From: Erythrobacter sp. SG61-1L
Lineage (GTDB): Bacteria; Pseudomonadota; Alphaproteobacteria; Sphingomonadales; Sphingomonadaceae
Reading direction: 5' to 3'
Assembly (NCBI RefSeq): GCF_001305965.1
Contig: NZ_JXQC01000003.1
Coordinates: forward strand, 3,062,861-3,126,860
DNA: 64,000 nt
The notes under the pieces were generated by a model. The model was not told where the DNA came from and did not search any database. It saw only the letters and a program-made list of their open reading frames with translations. Below are positions 25,801-36,046 of the stretch, piece after piece. The number at the start of each line of letters is the position of its first letter. The stretch's first letter is position 1. Both the position numbers and the translations under genes were made by a program.

Positions 25801-26727
25801 TCAGCCCTGATGATCCTTGCGCCCGAAATCGGGCCGGGCATCATCCTGCCCCAGCGCCACGATGGAGCGGCGGATGGCGCGAGTGCGAGTGAACAGCTCG
25901 AACAGTGTATCGCCGTCACCGTCGCGGATCGCGTCCTGCATGATCGAAAGATCGTCGAGGAAGCGCTGCAGCATCACCAGCACTGCGTCGCGATTGTTCA
26001 GGAACACATCGCGCCACATGGTCGGGTCCGAAGCGGCAATGCGGGTGAAATCGCGAAAACCGCCGGCGGAATATTTGATCACTTCGCTGCGGGTCACATC
26101 TTCCAGATCGGAAGCCGTGCCGACAATCGTATAGGCGATCAGGTGAGGGATGTGGCTGGTTACCGCCAGCACCAGATCGTGGTGCTTGGGGTCCATCGTT
26201 TCCACCATCGCGCCCAGCGCTTCCCAGAAGAAGACGAGGCGCGCCACGCTGGCCGCATCGGCCCCGGCTGGCGGGGTGACGATGCACCAGCGCTGCTGGA
26301 ACAGCGTGGCAAAACCAGCATCCGGGCCGCTATGCTCAGTCCCGGCAACGGGATGGGCGGGCACCACCGGATTGGCAGGGAAGATTTCGCTCAGGGACGC
26401 GGCGATGGTCTGCTTGGAAGAGCCGACATCGCTGATCATCGTGCCTGGCGCGATATAGGGCGCCATGTCGCGCGCGACGTCGGAAATCGCGCCTACCGGC
26501 ACGCAGAAGATCACCAGGTCGGCATCGCGCACGGCTTCTTCCGGGGTATCGCAGACCACGTCGGTCAACGAACGTTCCTGCGCACGCTTGCGCACGGCCG
26601 GGTCCGCATCGAAGCCGACCGTGGCCGTGCCGGGAATGTGATCGCGGATGGCCAGCCCGATGGAGCCGCCGATCAGGCCCAACCCGATGATCGCGACCTT
26701 GCCGAAGGGGGCGGGGGCCGGGCTCAT
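25801..26727 (-). CDS. tyrA: Prephenate/arogenate dehydrogenase (TyrA family)
   Basis: NAD(P)-dependent enzyme of tyrosine synthesis, 308 residues. The Rossmann motif is [14 protein letters not shown] near residues 13-26. Further family marks are [28 protein letters not shown] (substrate-binding histidine) and the helical [12 protein letters not shown] region. No fused chorismate mutase or ACT domain is present, as usual in alphaproteobacteria. It overlaps the hisC stop by four bases, and the hisC-like aminotransferase may supply the transamination step. Whether it prefers prephenate or arogenate cannot be told from sequence. Confidence 0.93.
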   Translation of the reverse strand: MSPAPAPFGKVAIIGLGLIGGSIGLAIRDHIPGTATVGFDADPAVRKRAQERSLTDVVCDTPEEAVRDADLVIFCVPVGAISDVARDMAPYIAPGTMISDVGSSKQTIAASLSEIFPANPVVPAHPVAGTEHSGPDAGFATLFQQRWCIVTPPAGADAASVARLVFFWEALGAMVETMDPKHHDLVLAVTSHIPHLIAYTIVGTASDLEDVTRSEVIKYSAGGFRDFTRIAASDPTMWRDVFLNNRDAVLVMLQRFLDDLSIMQDAIRDGDGDTLFELFTRTRAIRRSIVALGQDDARPDFGRKDHQG

Positions 26728-27854
26728 CGCGCGGCTTCCGCCAGTTCCCGCAGGATCGCCGCGATCTCGGTCATCTGTTCGGTCGTGCCGATGGTGATGC
26801 GCAGGCCCTGCGGCAGGCCCTGCCCCGGCAGCCAGCGCGTGGCATAGCCGCGCTCTGCCAGACCATCATGCGCCATCTGGGCTGTCAGCTTGCCCTCGAA
26901 CAGGGTCAGCACGAAATTTGCCTTGCTCGGCAGCGGGCGCAGGCCGTGATTGCCCAGCGATTCCAAGACGGCGACGAAGCGTGCGCGCTCGGCCAGATTG
27001 TGCTGGCGCGAATGTTCGACGAAGTCCTGATCCGCCAGCGCGGCAATGGCGGCGGATTGGGCCACGCCGGAAAGGTTGAATGGCCCGCGAATGCGGTTGA
27101 GCATGGAGACCACTTCGGCGGAGCCAGTGCCCCAGCCGATCCGGTCCCCCGCAAGGCCATAGATCTTGGAGAAAGTCCGCGTGACGAGCACGTTTGGCGC
27201 GGAGGCAGCCAGCGCAAGCGCGCCGTCATCGTCTTCCGGGGTGAGATATTCGGCATAGGCCTGATCGACCACGAACAGCACATCCGCGGGCAGGGCAGCA
27301 TGCAGGCGCGCGATTTCGCCCTTGGGCAAGTAGCTGCCGGTGGGGTTGTTCGGGTTGGCCAGAAATACGACGCGGGTCTTCTCGTTCACCAGCGCCAGCA
27401 GCGCTTCCACGTCGGTGCCGTAATCGAGATCGGGCGCCACCACCGGCGTCGCCCCGCAGCGGCGGGCGGCAATGTCGTAGACCGAAAAGCCATAGCGGAC
27501 ATATAGCACCTCGTCCCCCACCCCGGCATAGGCCTGTGCGGCAAGGTTCAGCAACTCGTCCGACCCGGTGCCGCAGACGATGCGGTCCGCCGGGATGCCG
27601 TTCAGTTGGCCCAGCGCCTCGCGCAGGGCGACTGAATCCGGATCGGGGTAACGATCGGGCAGCGGGGCGCTGCGGCGGGCTTCCAGCGCAGCGGGGCTGG
27701 TGCCCAGCGGGTTTTCATTGGCCGAAAGCTTGATCAGCTCGCGCCCGTCCGCGCTGCGCGACTTACCCGGCACATAGGCATGGATCGATGCGATCCACGG
27801 CTTGGGCACGGGGGCTTTTGCGGGCTGCTCTGGGCTGATCTTCTGTTCGGACAT
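26724..27854 (-). CDS. hisC: Histidinol-phosphate aminotransferase (HisC), possibly aromatic aminotransferase
   Basis: A 376-residue PLP-dependent class II aminotransferase. Visible landmarks are [25 protein letters not shown] near residue 167, VVDQAYAEY near 195 and the Schiff-base lysine in TRTFSKIYG (K230). It converts imidazole acetol phosphate to histidinol phosphate. Because it is coupled to tyrA rather than to his genes, it may also transaminate aromatic precursors. I chose the ATG at 27854; the frame extends to 27920 without a better ribosome site. It is divergent from metX. Confidence 0.92.
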   Translation of the reverse strand: MSEQKISPEQPAKAPVPKPWIASIHAYVPGKSRSADGRELIKLSANENPLGTSPAALEARRSAPLPDRYPDPDSVALREALGQLNGIPADRIVCGTGSDELLNLAAQAYAGVGDEVLYVRYGFSVYDIAARRCGATPVVAPDLDYGTDVEALLALVNEKTRVVFLANPNNPTGSYLPKGEIARLHAALPADVLFVVDQAYAEYLTPEDDDGALALAASAPNVLVTRTFSKIYGLAGDRIGWGTGSAEVVSMLNRIRGPFNLSGVAQSAAIAALADQDFVEHSRQHNLAERARFVAVLESLGNHGLRPLPSKANFVLTLFEGKLTAQMAHDGLAERGYATRWLPGQGLPQGLRITIGTTEQMTEIAAILRELAEAAR

Positions 27855-27926
27855 AACCCGCGGGCGCATAGCTGTGTTCGCGCGCAATTGACAGCCCGCT
27901 TGGCGTCCCCCAAGTCGCATGGCGCA

Positions 27927-29030
27927 ATGGCCACCATTCTGACCTCCACCAGTGCCAAGCTAATTCTGCCCGAAGCGTTGCCGCTGGATAGCGGGCAGGC
28001 GCTGGAAGGGGTGGAAGTCGCTTACGAGACCTATGGCGAGCTGGCGGCGGACAAGGGCAATGCGATCCTGATCTGCCACGCGCTGACGGGCGATCAATAT
28101 GTCGCCAATCCGCACCCCATCACCGGCAAACCGGGTTGGTGGTCGCGCACGGTGGGTCCGGGCAAGCCGATCGATACGGACCGGTTCCATGTGATCTGCG
28201 CCAATGTGATCGGCAGCTGCATGGGGTCCACCGGCCCGGCCAGCCTTGCACCCGATGACCAGCCCTATGGCATGCGTTTTCCCGTCATCACCATCCGCGA
28301 CATGGTGCGCGCGCAGGTCGCCCTGCTCGATGCGCTGGGGATCGAATGCCTTCATGCCGTGGTCGGTGGATCGATGGGCGGGATGCAGGCGCTCAGCTTC
28401 GCGGCCAATTTCGGGGAGCGGACGCAGCGCGTGCTGGCCATCGCTACCACTGCGCGCCATTCCGCGCAGAACATCGCCTTCCATGAAGTGGGGCGGCAGG
28501 CGATCATGGCTGATCCCAACTGGCAGGGCGGCGCCTATTACGGCAGTGGGCGCGGGCCGGATGCGGGCCTCGCCGTGGCGCGCATGGCCGCGCATATCAC
28601 CTATCTTTCCGAGGCGGGGCTGACCGACAAGTTCGGGCGCCGCCTGCAGGACAGGGATTCCAAGAGCTTCGGCTTCGATGCGGATTTCCAGGTGGAAAGC
28701 TATCTGCGCTATCAGGGGATCAGCTTCACCAACCGGTTCGATGCCAATTCCTATCTCTATATCACCCGCGCGATGGATTATTTCGATCTGGCGGAAGAGC
28801 ATGGCGGCAGGCTGGCCGATGCCTTTGCCCGCACCAGCGCGCGCTTCTGCCTGATCAGCTTCGATACGGACTGGCTCTATCCCACTGCCGAATCGCGCAA
28901 CATCGTCCACGCGCTCAATGCCGTGGCCGCGCCGGTCAGCTTCGTGGAGCTTTCCGCGCCCTATGGGCATGACAGTTTCCTGCTGGATGTTCCGGCGCAG
29001 GACCGCGTGATCAAGGGGTTCCTTGAATGA
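27927..29030 (+). CDS. metX: Homoserine O-acetyltransferase MetX
   Basis: Alpha/beta-hydrolase fold enzyme of methionine synthesis, 367 residues, acylating homoserine. The nucleophile elbow is GGSMGGMQ with S149. The acid is D315 in SFDTDWLYP and the histidine is H348 in [16 protein letters not shown] box at 27888-27893 upstream suggests a promoter with very short leader; its -10 is weak. The 72-base gap to hisC is too short and lacks the features of a SAM riboswitch. The stop overlaps the metW start, the standard alphaproteobacterial pair. Some MetX-like enzymes use succinyl-CoA, which the sequence alone does not settle. Confidence 0.95.
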   Translation: MATILTSTSAKLILPEALPLDSGQALEGVEVAYETYGELAADKGNAILICHALTGDQYVANPHPITGKPGWWSRTVGPGKPIDTDRFHVICANVIGSCMGSTGPASLAPDDQPYGMRFPVITIRDMVRAQVALLDALGIECLHAVVGGSMGGMQALSFAANFGERTQRVLAIATTARHSAQNIAFHEVGRQAIMADPNWQGGAYYGSGRGPDAGLAVARMAAHITYLSEAGLTDKFGRRLQDRDSKSFGFDADFQVESYLRYQGISFTNRFDANSYLYITRAMDYFDLAEEHGGRLADAFARTSARFCLISFDTDWLYPTAESRNIVHALNAVAAPVSFVELSAPYGHDSFLLDVPAQDRVIKGFLE

Positions 29031-29617
29031 GCCGTATGCGGCCTGACCTTGAAATGATCGCCCGGCACATTCCCGCCGGTGCGCGGGTGTTGGATGTCGG
29101 CTGTGGGGACGGCACGCTGATGGCCGCCCTGCGCGATGGGCGCGGCGTGGATGCGCGGGGGCTGGAACTCAGCCCGGAGAAGGTTGAACTCTGCGTCAGC
29201 AAGGGGCTGTCGGCCATTCAGGGCGATGCCAATCGCGATCTGGCCGAATACCCGGATGGGGCGTTCGATTATGCGATCCTCAGCCAGACCCTGCAGACGT
29301 CGGAGCGGCCGGATCAGATGCTGGACCAGTTACTGCGCGTGGGGCGGCAGGCCTTCGTCAGTTTCCCCAATTTCGCCTATTGGCGCATGCGCCTTTCGCT
29401 GCTGGTGAACGGGCGGATGCCGGTGACGCCGCACCTGCCGGTCAGCTGGTACGAGACGGAGAATATCCATCACCTGACGATCGCGGATTTCCGCGCATTG
29501 CTGGTGGAGAAGGGCGTGAAGACCCAGGGCTGTTGGTTCTTCACCCATGACCGGGAAGTGGGTTCCACCGGCGCGAACTGGTGGGCCGAACATGCGGTGT
29601 TCCAGCTGAGCCGGTGA
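29027..29617 (+). CDS. metW: Methionine biosynthesis protein MetW
   Basis: A 196-residue SAM-dependent methyltransferase-fold protein. It has the glycine motif [12 protein letters not shown] near residues 23-34, then [20 protein letters not shown] and [13 protein letters not shown], all characteristic of MetW. It works with MetX in homoserine acylation, probably by activating it. The ATG at 29027 overlaps the metX stop (ATGA). Confidence 0.95.
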   Translation: MSRMRPDLEMIARHIPAGARVLDVGCGDGTLMAALRDGRGVDARGLELSPEKVELCVSKGLSAIQGDANRDLAEYPDGAFDYAILSQTLQTSERPDQMLDQLLRVGRQAFVSFPNFAYWRMRLSLLVNGRMPVTPHLPVSWYETENIHHLTIADFRALLVEKGVKTQGCWFFTHDREVGSTGANWWAEHAVFQLSR

Positions 29618-29649
29618 GTTCGGCGGAACGCAGCGGGGAGAGATAGGAA

Positions 29650-29979
29650 ATGTCCGGAAATATCGCAGGCGCCCAGAGTGCCGGGAAAAGCTACGAAGCC
29701 GCGCGCGAGGCGACGCGCAGGGCCGTATTCCTCAACGTGGCGCGCTCCCTCGATAGTGGCGAAGAACACCGTCAGGGCCTTGCCGCAGTGTTCCAGGCCT
29801 GTCGCGAACGTGCACTGGAAGCCGGCGCCGCCTGCGGGATGACGATGGAACAGGTCGATGCGGATATTTCGCAGATCTGTGACGAGGACGTCGTCAGCCT
29901 GCGTGCCGCGACGGATGAGGAATTCCGCGCATTCGCCAATGAAAGCGGCGAAGTGGTGCAGCGCTTCCTGCTGGGGTAA
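29650..29979 (+). CDS. Hypothetical protein, 109 residues
   Basis: Not recognised. The protein is acidic, alpha-helical in appearance, and has no signal peptide, membrane segment or metal motif; three scattered cysteines are present. A GGGGAGAG ribosome site lies eight bases before the ATG. It follows metW by 32 bases, so it may be the last gene of that operon, and its stop is 13 bases before the convergent fdhD stop. Confidence 0.7.
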   Translation: MSGNIAGAQSAGKSYEAAREATRRAVFLNVARSLDSGEEHRQGLAAVFQACRERALEAGAACGMTMEQVDADISQICDEDVVSLRAATDEEFRAFANESGEVVQRFLLG

Positions 29980-29992
29980 GCGGCGCGGCTCG

Positions 29993-30763
29993 TCAGGCCG
30001 GTACGTTGACTGCCAGCACGCTGTCATCGCGCGCCAGACACCACAGGCTCAGCCCGGCGGCGGTGGCGCGGTCCACGGCCATTCCCGTGGGCAGCGAGAT
30101 GGTGACGAGGCGGGTTGCCCCGGCTCGCACGGCCTTCTCCACGATTTCGTAGGAACAGCGGGCGGTGGAAAGGATGAAACCTTCCGCCGGGTTCACCCCC
30201 GCCTTGGCCAGCGTGCCGATCAGCTTGTCCATCGCATTGTGCCGCCCGACATCTTCGCGGGCGTGGAGGATCGTGCCGTCCTCGCTGACGAAGGCGGCGG
30301 CATGGGCGGCGCCTGTCGCACGGCCCAACTGCTGGTAATCGCGCAGGTCGCCCAGCGCGCGGAAGATTGCTTGCGGATCGAGCGCAGTGTGATCCGGCAC
30401 TTTGGGCAGGGGTTTTGCCACTGCGTCCAGATTTTCAATCCCGCATAGCCCGCAGGAGCTTTCCGCAACCCGCGCCCGAACACGTTCGGTCAGTTGCTCG
30501 ATGCCAAGGCCGGTGAGGCTGGCCCGCACGATCCAGCCCTTCTCGACTTCGACCACGTCGATATCGGACAGGTCGGAGGGCTGCTTTGCCAGCCCTTCGG
30601 TGAGAGCGAAGCCGAGGGCGAAATCCTCAAGATCGTTGGGACTGGCCATCATCACGGCATAGGCCAAACCGTTGAATTCCAACGCCACCGGAACTTCCGG
30701 CACCCATTGGCGCGCGGCATCGCGGCGCGAACCATCGCGCGCGATCTCGACAGGTCCGGTCAT
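29993..30763 (-). CDS. fdhD: Formate dehydrogenase accessory sulfurtransferase FdhD
   Basis: A 256-residue protein that passes sulfur from a cysteine desulfurase to the molybdenum cofactor, a step required for formate dehydrogenase activity. The catalytic CGLC pair is at C104 and C107. Further marks are EDGTILHAREDVGRHNAMDK, FILSTARCSYEIV and VTISLPTGMAVD. It is the last gene of the minus-strand formaldehyde-formate unit, 24 bases after fdsD. Confidence 0.95.
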   Translation of the reverse strand: MTGPVEIARDGSRRDAARQWVPEVPVALEFNGLAYAVMMASPNDLEDFALGFALTEGLAKQPSDLSDIDVVEVEKGWIVRASLTGLGIEQLTERVRARVAESSCGLCGIENLDAVAKPLPKVPDHTALDPQAIFRALGDLRDYQQLGRATGAAHAAAFVSEDGTILHAREDVGRHNAMDKLIGTLAKAGVNPAEGFILSTARCSYEIVEKAVRAGATRLVTISLPTGMAVDRATAAGLSLWCLARDDSVLAVNVPA

Positions 30764-30786
30764 GGCTATGCGCCCGGGTTGGCCGC

Positions 30787-31014
30787 TCAGGCCGCGCTCT
30801 GCTGAGCGTCGGCCTTGAGCTTTTCGATGGCTTCGCGCGCGATCGGGGTCAGTACGGAAAGATCGTCCGCGAAGATGCCCGCCTTCATGCGCGGGTCCCA
30901 GAACTTCCAGATGTGCTCGGCCGTGGCCGCCACCGCTTCCTCATGGCCGCGGGCCTTGAGGTTGTTGGCGATCTGGTCCGCCATGCGGCGGAGCTTTTCC
31001 TGGGTGCTGCTCAT
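30787..31014 (-). CDS. fdsD: Formate dehydrogenase delta subunit FdsD
   Basis: A 75-residue protein matching the small FdsD subunit: KLRRMADQIANNL, then AEHIWKFWDPRMK and LSVLTPIAREAI. FdsD helps assemble the soluble NAD-dependent FdsABG formate dehydrogenase. ATG at 31014 overlaps the fdsA stop (ATGA). Confidence 0.93.
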   Translation of the reverse strand: MSSTQEKLRRMADQIANNLKARGHEEAVAATAEHIWKFWDPRMKAGIFADDLSVLTPIAREAIEKLKADAQQSAA

Positions 31015-33857
31015 TCTGCAGGCTCCACATGGGCGATGCGGCGCGAACGCTCGCTCAGTTCGGCATATTCCTCCTGCCAGTCGGAGGGGCCGTTGGACGG
31101 GGTTACCTGAACGGCGGTCACCTTGTATTCTGGGCAGTTGGTTGCCCAGTCCGAATAGTCGGTGGTGACGACGTTCGCCTGCGTCGCAGGGTGGTGGAAG
31201 GTGGTGTAGACGACGCCCGGTGCCACGCGGTCGGTCACGACCACACGCAGGGTGGTTTCGCCGGTGCGGCTGGCAAGGCGTGCCCACGAGCCATCGGCAA
31301 GGCCGCGATTTTCGGCGTCGGTCGGGTGCATTTCCAGCACGTCCTCATGATGCCAGACGACGTTTTCGGTGCGGCGGGTCTGCGCGCCGACATTGTACTG
31401 GCTGAGGATACGGCCGGTGGTGAGCAGCAGCGGGAAGCGCGGGCCGGTGCGTTCGTCGGTGGGGACATATTCCGTCACCACGAACTTGCCCTTGCCGCGT
31501 ACGAAGCCGTCCACATGCATGATCGGCGAACCGTCCGGGAACTTCTCGTTCACCGGCCACTGCAGCGAACCTTCGCGTTCCAGACGTTCCCACGAAACGC
31601 CGGTGAAGGTCGGCGTCAGGCGGGCGATTTCGTCCAGGATTTCGCTGGGATGGCTATAGTTCCAGTCGCAGCCGATGGCATTGGCCAGCATCTGGGTGAT
31701 TTCCCAGTCGGCAAAGCCATTGGCAGGTTCCATCACCTTGCGCACCGGCTGGATGCGGCGTTCGGCATTGGTGAAGGTGCCGTCCTTCTCAAGGAAGGTC
31801 GAACCCGGCAGGAACACGGTGGCGTAGTTCGCGGTTTCGTTCAGGAACAGGTCGTGCACGATCACCAGATCCATCGCGGCAAGGCCGGCGGCGACGTGGT
31901 GGGTATCCGGGTCGGACTGGAGAATGTCCTCGCCCTGGATGTAGATCGCACGGAAGGTGCCATCCACGGCCGCGTCGAGCATGTTGGGAATGCGCAGGCC
32001 CGGTTCCGGATCGAGGCTGACGCCCCAGTCCTTTTCGAACAGTTGGCGCGTCGCGCTGTCGGACAGGTGGCGATAGCCCGAAAGCTCATGCGGGAACGAG
32101 CCCATGTCGCACGAACCCTGCACGTTGTTCTGGCCGCGCAGCGGGTTCACGCCCACGCCGCGGCGGCCGATATTGCCGGTCACCATGGCGAGGTTGGCAA
32201 TGGCCATCACGGTGGACGAACCCTGGCTGTGTTCGGTCACGCCCAGGCCGTAATAGATCGCGCCATTACCGCCTGTGGCGTAAAGGCGCGCAGCCTGACG
32301 CACGGTTTCGGCGGGCACGCGGGTGACGGCTTCGAGATATTCGGGGCTGTGCTTTTCGTCCGAAACGAAACGCGCCCAGTCCTGATATTCGTCCCAGTCG
32401 CAGCGTTCGCGGATGAAGGCTTCGTCCGCCAGGCCTTCGGTCACGATCACATGGGCAATGCTGGTCAGGACGGCCACATTGGTGCCCGGCTGCAGCGGCA
32501 GGTGGTGCTGCGCATTGATGTGGGGCGAACGGACGAGGTCGATCCGGCGTGGATCGATCACGATAAGCTTTGCACCCTGACGCAGGCGGCGCTTCATGCG
32601 GCTGGCGAACACGGGGTGGCCGTCGGTGGGGTTGGCACCGATCAGCAGGATCACATCGGAATCCATCACCGAATCGAAATCCTGCGTGCCGGCGCTGGTG
32701 CCGAAGGCCTGCGACAGGCCGAAGCCCGTGGGCGAGTGGCACACGCGGGCGCAGGTATCGACATTGTTCGATCCGAAGCCGCCACGGATCAGCTTCTGGA
32801 CGAGGAAGGTTTCCTCATTGGTGCAGCGGCTGGAAGTGATGCCGCCCAAGGCGCGGGCGCCGTAGGTTTCCTTGATCGACTTGATCTTGGCGGCAGTGAA
32901 GCTCAGCGCTTCTTCCCAGCTGACTTCCTGCCAGGGCTGGTCGATGGAATCGCGGATCATCGGCTTCAGGATGCGGTCCTGATGGTTGGCGTAACCCCAG
33001 GCGAACCGGCCCTTCACGCAGCTGTGGCCGCGATTGGCCTTGCCGTCCTTCCACGGCACCATGCGGACGAGCTGTTCGCCCTTCATTTCCGCACGGAAGG
33101 TGCAGCCCACGCCGCAATAGGCGCAGGTGGTGACCACGGCGCGTTCCGGCTTGCCGAGTTCCTTCACGCTCTTTTCCATCAGCGCGCTGGTGGGGCAGGC
33201 CTGCACGCAGGCGCCGCAGCTGACGCATTCGGAAGAGAGGAAATCGTCGCCCGTCTGGCCGGCGCTGATCTTGGAGGCAAAGCCGCGACCATCGACGGTC
33301 AGGGCGAAGGTGCCCTGCGTTTCGCCACAGGCGCGCACGCAGCGGCTGCAGACGATGCACTTGTCGGGCGAGAAGTCGAAATAGGGGTTAGACGTATCGA
33401 CGTCCTGCCCCATGTGGTTTTCACCCTGATAGCCGTAACGCACATCGCGCAGGCCGACATTGGCTGCCTGATCCTGCAGCTCGCAATCATTGTTGGCCGA
33501 GCAGGTGAGGCAGTCCAGCGGGTGATCGGAGATATACAGCTCCATCACGCCCTTGCGCAGCTTTTCAAGGCGCGGGGTCTGGGTGTGGACCACCATGCCC
33601 GGGCCGACCGGCGTGGTGCAGCTGGCGGGCGTGCCGCGCGCGCCTTCGATCTCGACGAGGCACAGGCGGCAGGAACCGAACTGGTTGAGGCTGTCGGTCG
33701 CGCAGAGTTTGGGGATTGAGCCGCCGCATTCCGCCGCCGCGCGCATCACGGTCGTGCCGGCAGGCACGGTGACTTCGCGGCCGTCGATCGTCAGGGTTAC
33801 CTGTTCGTCGGACTTGACTTCGGGGGTGCCGAAATCGGCTTGGCGTTCATATCCCAT
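31011..33857 (-). CDS. fdsA: NAD-dependent formate dehydrogenase, catalytic alpha subunit
   Basis: A 948-residue molybdenum enzyme oxidising formate to CO2. The N-terminal 2Fe-2S domain has C52, C63, C66 and C80. A His/Cys 4Fe-4S motif (HPLDCLTCSANNDC) and two 4Fe-4S ferredoxin clusters (CIVCSRCVRAC, CVSCGACVQAC) follow, then the CAYCGVGC cluster. The Mo-binding region has its ligand cysteine in ARVCHSPT near residue 373. The C-terminal domain binds the guanine cofactor. I chose the ATG at 33857, which has a GGAG site. It overlaps the mobA stop by 11 bases. Confidence 0.96.
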   Translation of the reverse strand: MGYERQADFGTPEVKSDEQVTLTIDGREVTVPAGTTVMRAAAECGGSIPKLCATDSLNQFGSCRLCLVEIEGARGTPASCTTPVGPGMVVHTQTPRLEKLRKGVMELYISDHPLDCLTCSANNDCELQDQAANVGLRDVRYGYQGENHMGQDVDTSNPYFDFSPDKCIVCSRCVRACGETQGTFALTVDGRGFASKISAGQTGDDFLSSECVSCGACVQACPTSALMEKSVKELGKPERAVVTTCAYCGVGCTFRAEMKGEQLVRMVPWKDGKANRGHSCVKGRFAWGYANHQDRILKPMIRDSIDQPWQEVSWEEALSFTAAKIKSIKETYGARALGGITSSRCTNEETFLVQKLIRGGFGSNNVDTCARVCHSPTGFGLSQAFGTSAGTQDFDSVMDSDVILLIGANPTDGHPVFASRMKRRLRQGAKLIVIDPRRIDLVRSPHINAQHHLPLQPGTNVAVLTSIAHVIVTEGLADEAFIRERCDWDEYQDWARFVSDEKHSPEYLEAVTRVPAETVRQAARLYATGGNGAIYYGLGVTEHSQGSSTVMAIANLAMVTGNIGRRGVGVNPLRGQNNVQGSCDMGSFPHELSGYRHLSDSATRQLFEKDWGVSLDPEPGLRIPNMLDAAVDGTFRAIYIQGEDILQSDPDTHHVAAGLAAMDLVIVHDLFLNETANYATVFLPGSTFLEKDGTFTNAERRIQPVRKVMEPANGFADWEITQMLANAIGCDWNYSHPSEILDEIARLTPTFTGVSWERLEREGSLQWPVNEKFPDGSPIMHVDGFVRGKGKFVVTEYVPTDERTGPRFPLLLTTGRILSQYNVGAQTRRTENVVWHHEDVLEMHPTDAENRGLADGSWARLASRTGETTLRVVVTDRVAPGVVYTTFHHPATQANVVTTDYSDWATNCPEYKVTAVQVTPSNGPSDWQEEYAELSERSRRIAHVEPAE

Positions 33858-34389
33858 TGCGCTTCTCCGCTGCGGCAAGATCCGCAGGTGTATTGATATT
33901 AGCAGGCTTTGCGCCGCTTTTCACGTTGGTCGCGCCGATCGCTTCGGCGAATTCTCTCATCGAATGCTTACTATCGCTGGCCAGAATGGTTTCCACCACG
34001 CTGGCCGCATTCGCGGGCCAGTGCCCGATTACCGGCTGATCGCCCAGAAAGCAGGGCGGGTTGGCCAGCAGTCCGGGCAAATCGGCCGGAAGGTCGAAAC
34101 TGTCGACGCTGCAGGTCAGCACGCTGTCGAACCTGTTTTCGTTCGCATGCCGCAGACCGGCAGCGATGCCGCCCAATGGACCCATGCCCGGGGCAGGCCA
34201 GTCGGAAATGCAGCGCGTCGTGCCGGTTTCCGGGCCACTTTCGCGACCGGCGATCACGACTTCGTCGCACCAGGCGTTCAGAGTGCCGATCGAACGGCTG
34301 AGCAACGAGCGCCCGCCCAGCGTGGCGAGCGCCTTGTCGCTGCCGAAACGGCTCGATTGCCCGCCAGCCAAGACCACTCCGAGGATCAC
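33847..34389 (-). CDS. mobA: Molybdenum cofactor guanylyltransferase MobA
   Basis: A 180-residue nucleotidyltransferase that joins GMP to molybdopterin, giving the bis-MGD cofactor that FdsA needs. The signature LAGGQSSRFGSDK is at residues 7-19. Later blocks are GPLGGIAAGL and CSVDSFDLPADL. It lies between fdsB and fdsA, overlapping fdsA, so the cofactor-maturation gene is made together with its client. The operator-like site at 34443-34461 is 54 bases upstream. Confidence 0.92.
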   Translation of the reverse strand: MILGVVLAGGQSSRFGSDKALATLGGRSLLSRSIGTLNAWCDEVVIAGRESGPETGTTRCISDWPAPGMGPLGGIAAGLRHANENRFDSVLTCSVDSFDLPADLPGLLANPPCFLGDQPVIGHWPANAASVVETILASDSKHSMREFAEAIGATNVKSGAKPANINTPADLAAAEKRNGI

Positions 34390-34442
34390 TCCAGCCCAAC
34401 TCCCGCGCGGCCGGCAAGGCCGCCGATTCCGCGCATTATCCT

Positions 34443-34461
34443 TTGTAAGTTCTACCTACAA
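34443..34461. promoter_or_regulatory. TTGTA-N9-TACAA operator-like site upstream of mobA-fdsA
   Basis: TTGTAAGTTCTACCTACAA, a perfect five-base inverted repeat with a nine-base centre. It shares the half-sites of the motifs at 41263, 58547 and 60125. It lies in the 139-base gap between fdsB and mobA and could give an internal, separately controlled promoter for mobA-fdsA-fdsD-fdhD. Binding by the local MarR protein is inference. Confidence 0.5.
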
Positions 34462-34528
34462 ACCGCCTTTGGGGCAAACATGCTTTTCCATATCGTGAAA
34501 AAACGAAAGTTTTTCAGATATACGAAAA

Positions 34529-36046
34529 TCACTTGCCCCGGAAATCGTCCGGCCAGTGCTTGAGCGCGCTCATCACCGGATAGGGAGTGAAACCGCCCAA
34601 AGCGCAGAGCGAGCCGAACTTCATCGTCTCGCACAGGTCTTCAAGCAGCTTGATCTCGTCTTCCTGGCTCCGGCCCTTCTTGGGCATGTTGTGCATCTGC
34701 GGCGCCAGTTCCACGCCTTCCAGCACACGGCCACCGGCGCGGATGCGGTCGATCAGCTCGACGCCGCGGGTGGAACCGATGCGGCAGGGCGTGCACTTGC
34801 CGCAGCTTTCAACGGCGCAGAATTCCATCGCGAAGCGCGCCATGGTGCCCATGTCCGCCGTATCGTCGAACACGGTGATGCCGGCATGGCCGATCAGCGC
34901 ATCCAGCTTGGCATAGGCTTCATAATCGAAAGGCACTTCGAACTGGTCAGGGTGGATATAGGCGCCCAGCGGACCGCCGACCTGCACTGCCTTGACCGGG
35001 CGGCCCGATGCCGTGCCGCCGCCGATGTCATAGACCAGTTCGTTCAGCGTGATGCCGAACGCGGTTTCATACAGGCCGCCATGCTTGATGTTGCCGGCAA
35101 GCTGGATCGGCATGGTGCCCTTGGACCGGTCGATCCCCAGGCTCTGGTAATGTTCGGCGCCGCCTTCGGCCAGAATGTGGTGCACGGCACACAGGGTCAG
35201 CACGTTGTTGACGACGGTGGGCTTGCCGAACAGGCCCTGCAAGGCGGGCAGCGGCGGCTTGGCGCGTACTTCGCCGCGCTTGCCTTCAAGGCTGTTGAGC
35301 AGCGAGGTTTCCTCGCCGCAGACATAGGCCCCGGCGCCCGCGCGGATCTCGCATTCGAACGGCGCGATGATATGTGCGCACAGGTTCACCGCCTTGCGCA
35401 GCTTGTCGATCGCATCGGGATATTCGCTGCGGATGTAGATGTAGCCTTTGGTGGCGCCAACGGCTTCACCGGCAATGGCCATGCCTTCGATCAGGGCGAA
35501 GGGATCGCCTTCCATCATCATGCGGTCGGCAAAGGTGCCCGAATCGCCTTCGTCCGCATTGCAGACGATGTATTTCTGATCGGCCACGGCGCCGGCCACG
35601 GTCTTCCACTTGATCGCCGCGGGGAAGCCCGCGCCGCCACGGCCGCGCAGGCCGGAATGGAGCATTTCGGCGATGATCTGTTCGGAACCGATCTGGCGCG
35701 CGCGCTTCAGGCCAACCCAGCCATCGTGCTGTTCGTAATCTTCAAGGCTCAGCGGGCGCGACTTGCCCGCACGGGCGAAGGTCAGGCGCTGCTGGCTGGC
35801 GATGAAGGGGTGTTCGGCAATCACGCCGATGGCCTTGTCGCTCGAACCGTCGAGGATCGCGGCGACATCGTCTACCGTGGCGGGGCCGAAGCCCTTGCCG
35901 TCCACTTCGACCAGCGGCTCAAGCCACTGCATGCCCCAGCTGGAGGTGCGTTCCACCGTCGCGCCGGCCTTGGCGAAAGCTGCTGCTACTTCATCGGCGC
36001 CGCAGGCGCGCGCGAGAGCGTCATCGGAGATGCGGATGATAGTCAT
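34529..36046 (-). CDS. fdsB: NAD-dependent formate dehydrogenase, beta subunit (diaphorase)
   Basis: A 505-residue NuoF-like subunit that takes electrons to NAD+. After an N-terminal thioredoxin-like stretch it has the FMN-binding GLRGRGGAGFPAAIKW, the NAD-binding CNADEGDSGTFADR region and a C-terminal 4Fe-4S site ESCGKCTPCRIG. Start overlaps the fdsG stop by four bases. Confidence 0.95.
   Translation of the reverse strand: MTIIRISDDALARACGADEVAAAFAKAGATVERTSSWGMQWLEPLVEVDGKGFGPATVDDVAAILDGSSDKAIGVIAEHPFIASQQRLTFARAGKSRPLSLEDYEQHDGWVGLKRARQIGSEQIIAEMLHSGLRGRGGAGFPAAIKWKTVAGAVADQKYIVCNADEGDSGTFADRMMMEGDPFALIEGMAIAGEAVGATKGYIYIRSEYPDAIDKLRKAVNLCAHIIAPFECEIRAGAGAYVCGEETSLLNSLEGKRGEVRAKPPLPALQGLFGKPTVVNNVLTLCAVHHILAEGGAEHYQSLGIDRSKGTMPIQLAGNIKHGGLYETAFGITLNELVYDIGGGTASGRPVKAVQVGGPLGAYIHPDQFEVPFDYEAYAKLDALIGHAGITVFDDTADMGTMARFAMEFCAVESCGKCTPCRIGSTRGVELIDRIRAGGRVLEGVELAPQMHNMPKKGRSQEDEIKLLEDLCETMKFGSLCALGGFTPYPVMSALKHWPDDFRGK

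Noticed and set aside
27855-27926. SAM riboswitch upstream of metX
   Set aside because: The hisC-metX gap is only 72 bases and I could not find the pseudoknot core of SAM-II; a plain promoter fits better.
31029-33719. Open plus-strand frame of 896 codons opposite fdsA
   Set aside because: It is an antisense shadow of a GC-rich gene; it has no ribosome site or recognisable domain, while fdsA matches its family throughout.
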